A stretch of 64,000 bases of DNA, taken from contig JARKUF010000017.1 in assembly GCA_029974015.1 (NCBI GenBank), forward strand, positions 18,845-82,844, given 5' to 3'. Shown here one piece after another: positions 62,123 to 64,000 of this stretch (position 1 is the first letter of the stretch; each line of letters begins with the position of its first letter). The DNA comes from Spirochaetota bacterium. GTDB lineage: Bacteria; Spirochaetota; UBA4802; JAGODF01. A model generated the notes under the pieces. It was not told the origin of the DNA, made no database searches, and saw only the letters and a program-made list of their open reading frames with translations. The position numbers were made by a program, and so were the translations under genes.

Positions 62123-62416
62123 GTGGTTTTAAAATATTCTCAGAAGAAAAAGCTGAAGGCCCTGGCCCACGATTTACGTCCGGTTATCCAGGTGGGGAAG
62201 AAGGGCCTCACTGACGAGCTTATTTCAGCCGCCGACAGGGCCCTTCTGGACCACGAACTAATCAAGATGAAGTTTGTGGGATTCAAGGAGGAGAAGCGGG
62301 ATATCATTGGCGCCGTGTCGGAAAGCACGGGTTCGGCAGTGGTGGGGATCATCGGCCATGTCGCGGTCCTGTATCGGCCCCATCCCGACGAAGAAAAGCG
62401 GAAGATAATCGTGTAA
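62123..62416 (+). CDS. yhbY: YhbY/CRM-domain RNA-binding protein
   Basis: 97 residues from a GTG at 62123 with GGGAGGAG upstream. One CRM domain: LKALAHDLRPVIQVGKKGLT at the start (conserved G-K-x-G-L-T/S loop), ALLDHELIKMKFVGFKEEKR and VVGIIGHVAVLYRP. YhbY binds pre-50S ribosomal subunits and assists rRNA maturation. It stands alone, followed by two repeat copies and the thiamine riboswitch. Confidence 0.93.
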   Translation: MVLKYSQKKKLKALAHDLRPVIQVGKKGLTDELISAADRALLDHELIKMKFVGFKEEKRDIIGAVSESTGSAVVGIIGHVAVLYRPHPDEEKRKIIV

Positions 62417-62424
62417 AGTAGTAT

Positions 62425-62494
62425 CAGGCAATCTTTAATACTTGCGTTTCCACGCCCGCCCTCAGAGGGCGGGGAAACTTATTTTCATAACTGA
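62425..62494 (+). repeat. Dispersed palindromic element, copy 15 (H1 only)
   Basis: GGCAATCTTTAATACTTGCG, H1 TTTCCACGCCCGCC / GGGCGGGGAAA around CTCAGA, then CATAACTGACT. It is tandem with the next copy, like the pair at 60500-60701. Confidence 0.65.
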
Positions 62495-62496
62495 CT

Positions 62497-62592
62497 CCAG
62501 GCAACCTCTAATAATCGTATTTATCCGCCTGCCTCAGGCGGGCGGATAAACCGAGTTTTTGTGAACACCCTTAATTTTTAGAGATACCCTGC
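62497..62592 (+). repeat. Dispersed palindromic element, copy 16 (H1 plus partial H2)
   Basis: GGCAACCTCTAATAATCG, H1 TATTTATCCGCCTGCC / GGCGGGCGGATAAA around TCA, then GTGAACACCCTTAATTTTTAGAGATACCC, the right end of an H2. It lies about 45 bases before the TPP riboswitch. The remaining part of the 62417-62858 gap is the riboswitch and its leader. Confidence 0.7.
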
Positions 62593-62635
62593 AATATTTG
62601 TGGACGGAACTAAGGCCTTTTAGTACATTAAATAT

Positions 62636-62712
62636 CAGTGGGGTGGTTCCAAAGCGGAGCCTGAGATCATACCCGTTGAACCTGATCCGGATAATGCCGG
62701 CGTAGGGATGCC
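62636..62712 (+). ncRNA. TPP (THI-box) riboswitch
   Basis: Highly conserved core: CAGTGGGGTGGTTCC, GAGCCTGAGATCATACCCG, TTGAACCTGATCCGGATAAT, GCCGGCGTAGGGATG. It binds thiamine pyrophosphate. Downstream, CTCTCCC followed by six Ts (62734-62739) could pair with GGGA near 62705 as a terminator, which would stop transcription when TPP is bound. It controls thiM and thiE. Confidence 0.95.
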
Positions 62713-62858
62713 AACCGAAAAGTCAGCTCTCCCTTTTTTAAAAATCATCCCATCCAGGATAACATGCGCGTAGAATCCGTTTTCGCAGGGGCAGTTTTTC
62801 ATTATGACTAAACCCTGGAACGATACGAATTCGCTGTGCTAACATCTCAGGAGGAATA

Positions 62859-63650
62859 ATGGACAGGACCACTCTTCTAACGGCTGTTCGGGAGAAACAG
62901 CCGCTCGTGCATCATCTGACCAATTGGGTCACCATATATGAATGCGCGCAGCTCGTAAAATCGCTCGGGGCCTCACCGGTGATGGCCCATGCCCCGGAGG
63001 AGGCGGCTGACATGGCTTCCATCGCCTCCGCTCTGGTGCTTAACATCGGAACGCTCACCACGGACTTCGTTGAAAGCATGAGACTCGCGGCGGCCGCCGC
63101 AAACGCCAGGGGCGTGCCGGTGGTGCTGGATGCCTGCGGCGCGGGGGCGACGCCATACCGCGACCGGATGGCCGCGTCGCTCATCGAGTCGGTTCGAATA
63201 GACATCATAAAGGGAAACGCCTCGGAGATTGCCAGGGTGGCGGGCGAGCGGGTGAAGACCAGGGGCGTGGACGCGGGAGCGGTACGGGGGGACCTTTCCT
63301 CTATCGCCGTAGAGCTTGCCACTGAGCGAAACTGCGTCGTGGTTATAACCGGCGAGGAGGACATAGTCGCCGGCAGGGGCGCGCTTTACAGGATAAGGAA
63401 CGGTCACGAGATGATGTCGCGCGTGGTCGGCACCGGCTGTATGGCCGCCTCGGCGATTGGGACATTCGCGGGCGTCTGTCCGGAGGACCTGCCGGGGGCC
63501 GCTGTCGAAGGGCTTGTTTGTTTCGAGGTTGCGGCCGAGCTCGCGGTCGAAGAGGCCAGGGGGCCCGGTTCTTTTAGAGAGCTTCTGTTCGACAAACTGG
63601 CCTCTCTTACGGAAAAGGAGGTGAGTTCCATGCGGAGGGTGTCGCGATGA
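62859..63650 (+). CDS. thiM: Hydroxyethylthiazole kinase
   Basis: Phosphorylates 4-methyl-5-(2-hydroxyethyl)thiazole, a salvage step of thiamine synthesis. 263 residues: [20 protein letters not shown] at the start, [65 protein letters not shown] and [20 protein letters not shown] (catalytic Cys region). CAGGAGGA lies before the ATG. Its stop overlaps the start of thiE (ATGA). It is under the TPP riboswitch. Confidence 0.97.
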   Translation: MDRTTLLTAVREKQPLVHHLTNWVTIYECAQLVKSLGASPVMAHAPEEAADMASIASALVLNIGTLTTDFVESMRLAAAAANARGVPVVLDACGAGATPYRDRMAASLIESVRIDIIKGNASEIARVAGERVKTRGVDAGAVRGDLSSIAVELATERNCVVVITGEEDIVAGRGALYRIRNGHEMMSRVVGTGCMAASAIGTFAGVCPEDLPGAAVEGLVCFEVAAELAVEEARGPGSFRELLFDKLASLTEKEVSSMRRVSR

Positions 63651-64000
63651 GGGGATACTATTTCATTACGGACTCAGGGCTCAGTATGTCAGGAAACCTC
63701 TCGGACGTGCGCTCGGCGGTCGCGGCGGGAGTGAGCGTGGTGCAGTACCGCAACAAATCCAACATAACCCGCGAGATGTACGAAGAGGCGCTATCGCTTA
63801 AAAGCATCTGCGAAGGGAAGGCCAATTTCATCATAAACGACCGCCTCGATGTGGCCCTTGCCGTCGGCGCGGACGGGGTGCACATAGGCCTGGAGGACAT
63901 GCCCTACGGGGAGGCCCGACGGCTCCTCGGCCCGGACAAGATCATCGGCGTCACTGTGCACGACCTCGAAGAGTCGCTCGAGGCCGAGGCCATGGGGGCG
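63647..64000 (+). CDS. thiE: Thiamine phosphate synthase, cut by window end
   Basis: First 118 residues only; the frame is open to the last base. ThiE couples thiazole phosphate with the HMP pyrophosphate moiety. [10 protein letters not shown] at the start, [20 protein letters not shown] (Q-x-R phosphate site), [21 protein letters not shown] (NDR-x-D-x-A and the Asp-Gly-x-His-x-Gly loop) and [11 protein letters not shown] are typical. The start ATG overlaps the thiM stop, so thiM-thiE form one riboswitch-controlled operon. Confidence 0.96.
   Translation, partial: MRGYYFITDSGLSMSGNLSDVRSAVAAGVSVVQYRNKSNITREMYEEALSLKSICEGKANFIINDRLDVALAVGADGVHIGLEDMPYGEARRLLGPDKIIGVTVHDLEESLEAEAMGA

Noticed and set aside
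17818..62592. CRISPR array
   Set aside because: Repeats are palindromic, irregularly spaced over 45 kb and of varying sequence; no cas genes are present.

Overview
The window looks like a chromosomal stretch from a diderm (outer-membrane) bacterium with moderately high GC and short, largely operonic genes. Outer-membrane traits include several lipobox proteins, an LptE-like lipoprotein beside holA and a lipoprotein of LolA/DUF4292 type. An ADP-forming acyl-CoA synthetase, glutamate dehydrogenase, many TPR proteins, metX/metW methionine synthesis and a probable selenoprotein would fit an uncultivated spirochaete-like or other anaerobic lineage. The phylum is an inference and no rRNA is present to settle it. 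No tRNA, rRNA, phage, IS transposase or CRISPR array was recognised.

Layout. 1-8.5 kb: a histidine kinase (cut by the window start) and response regulator lead into glgC and an unusual phosphoesterase-like/nucleotidyltransferase protein. They converge on malQ and an NDP-forming acyl-CoA synthetase. 8.7-18.8 kb: TPR proteins, lipoproteins, a thioredoxin reductase with a glutaredoxin-like partner, rdgB, two tandem membrane-protein paralogues and a GT4 glycosyltransferase. The glutaredoxin-like gene is interrupted by an in-frame UGA that I read as selenocysteine. 18.8-22.4 kb: isochorismatase-fold hydrolase, Kef-type antiporter, CheY-like regulator. 22.4-29 kb: SAM-I riboswitch, metX, metW, an EIIA-Ntr-like protein, leuS and a Tat-exported amidohydrolase. 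29-42 kb: a 1236-residue FAD/Fe-S oxidoreductase, a GT2 synthase with a thioredoxin-like partner, the reverse operon TPR - LolA-like - EIIA - ruvB, and a YihY-type membrane protein. 42-48 kb: purM, gdhA, a sugar epimerase, an AEC transporter and a frameshifted lipoprotein gene. 48.5-57.6 kb: a 1623-residue GH13-glycogen synthase fusion, lptE-like, holA, an iron-sulfur flavoprotein, a SET-domain protein and a DUF697/SHOCT protein. 57.6-64 kb: STAS protein, SEC-C protein, lysS, radical SAM protein, YhbY, TPP riboswitch, thiM and the start of thiE.

Working together: glgC (ADP-glucose), the GH13-GT5 fusion (glucan synthesis and trimming) and malQ (glucan rearrangement) outline a storage-glucan pathway, with glgC translationally coupled to a two-component regulator. 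The thioredoxin reductase and the Sec-containing disulfide oxidoreductase probably form one thiol relay. Methionine and thiamine genes sit behind classical riboswitches.

Almost every long non-coding gap holds copies of one dispersed palindromic element (about 17 copies or fragments). It has a GC-rich hairpin H1 (CCCGCCCGCC / GGCGGGCGGG) and, in full copies, an AT-rich hairpin H2 (GGGAACCTC / GAGGTCCC), in either orientation and often in pairs. The two strongest observations are the UGA-containing disulfide oxidoreductase with a SECIS-like hairpin and this repeat family.
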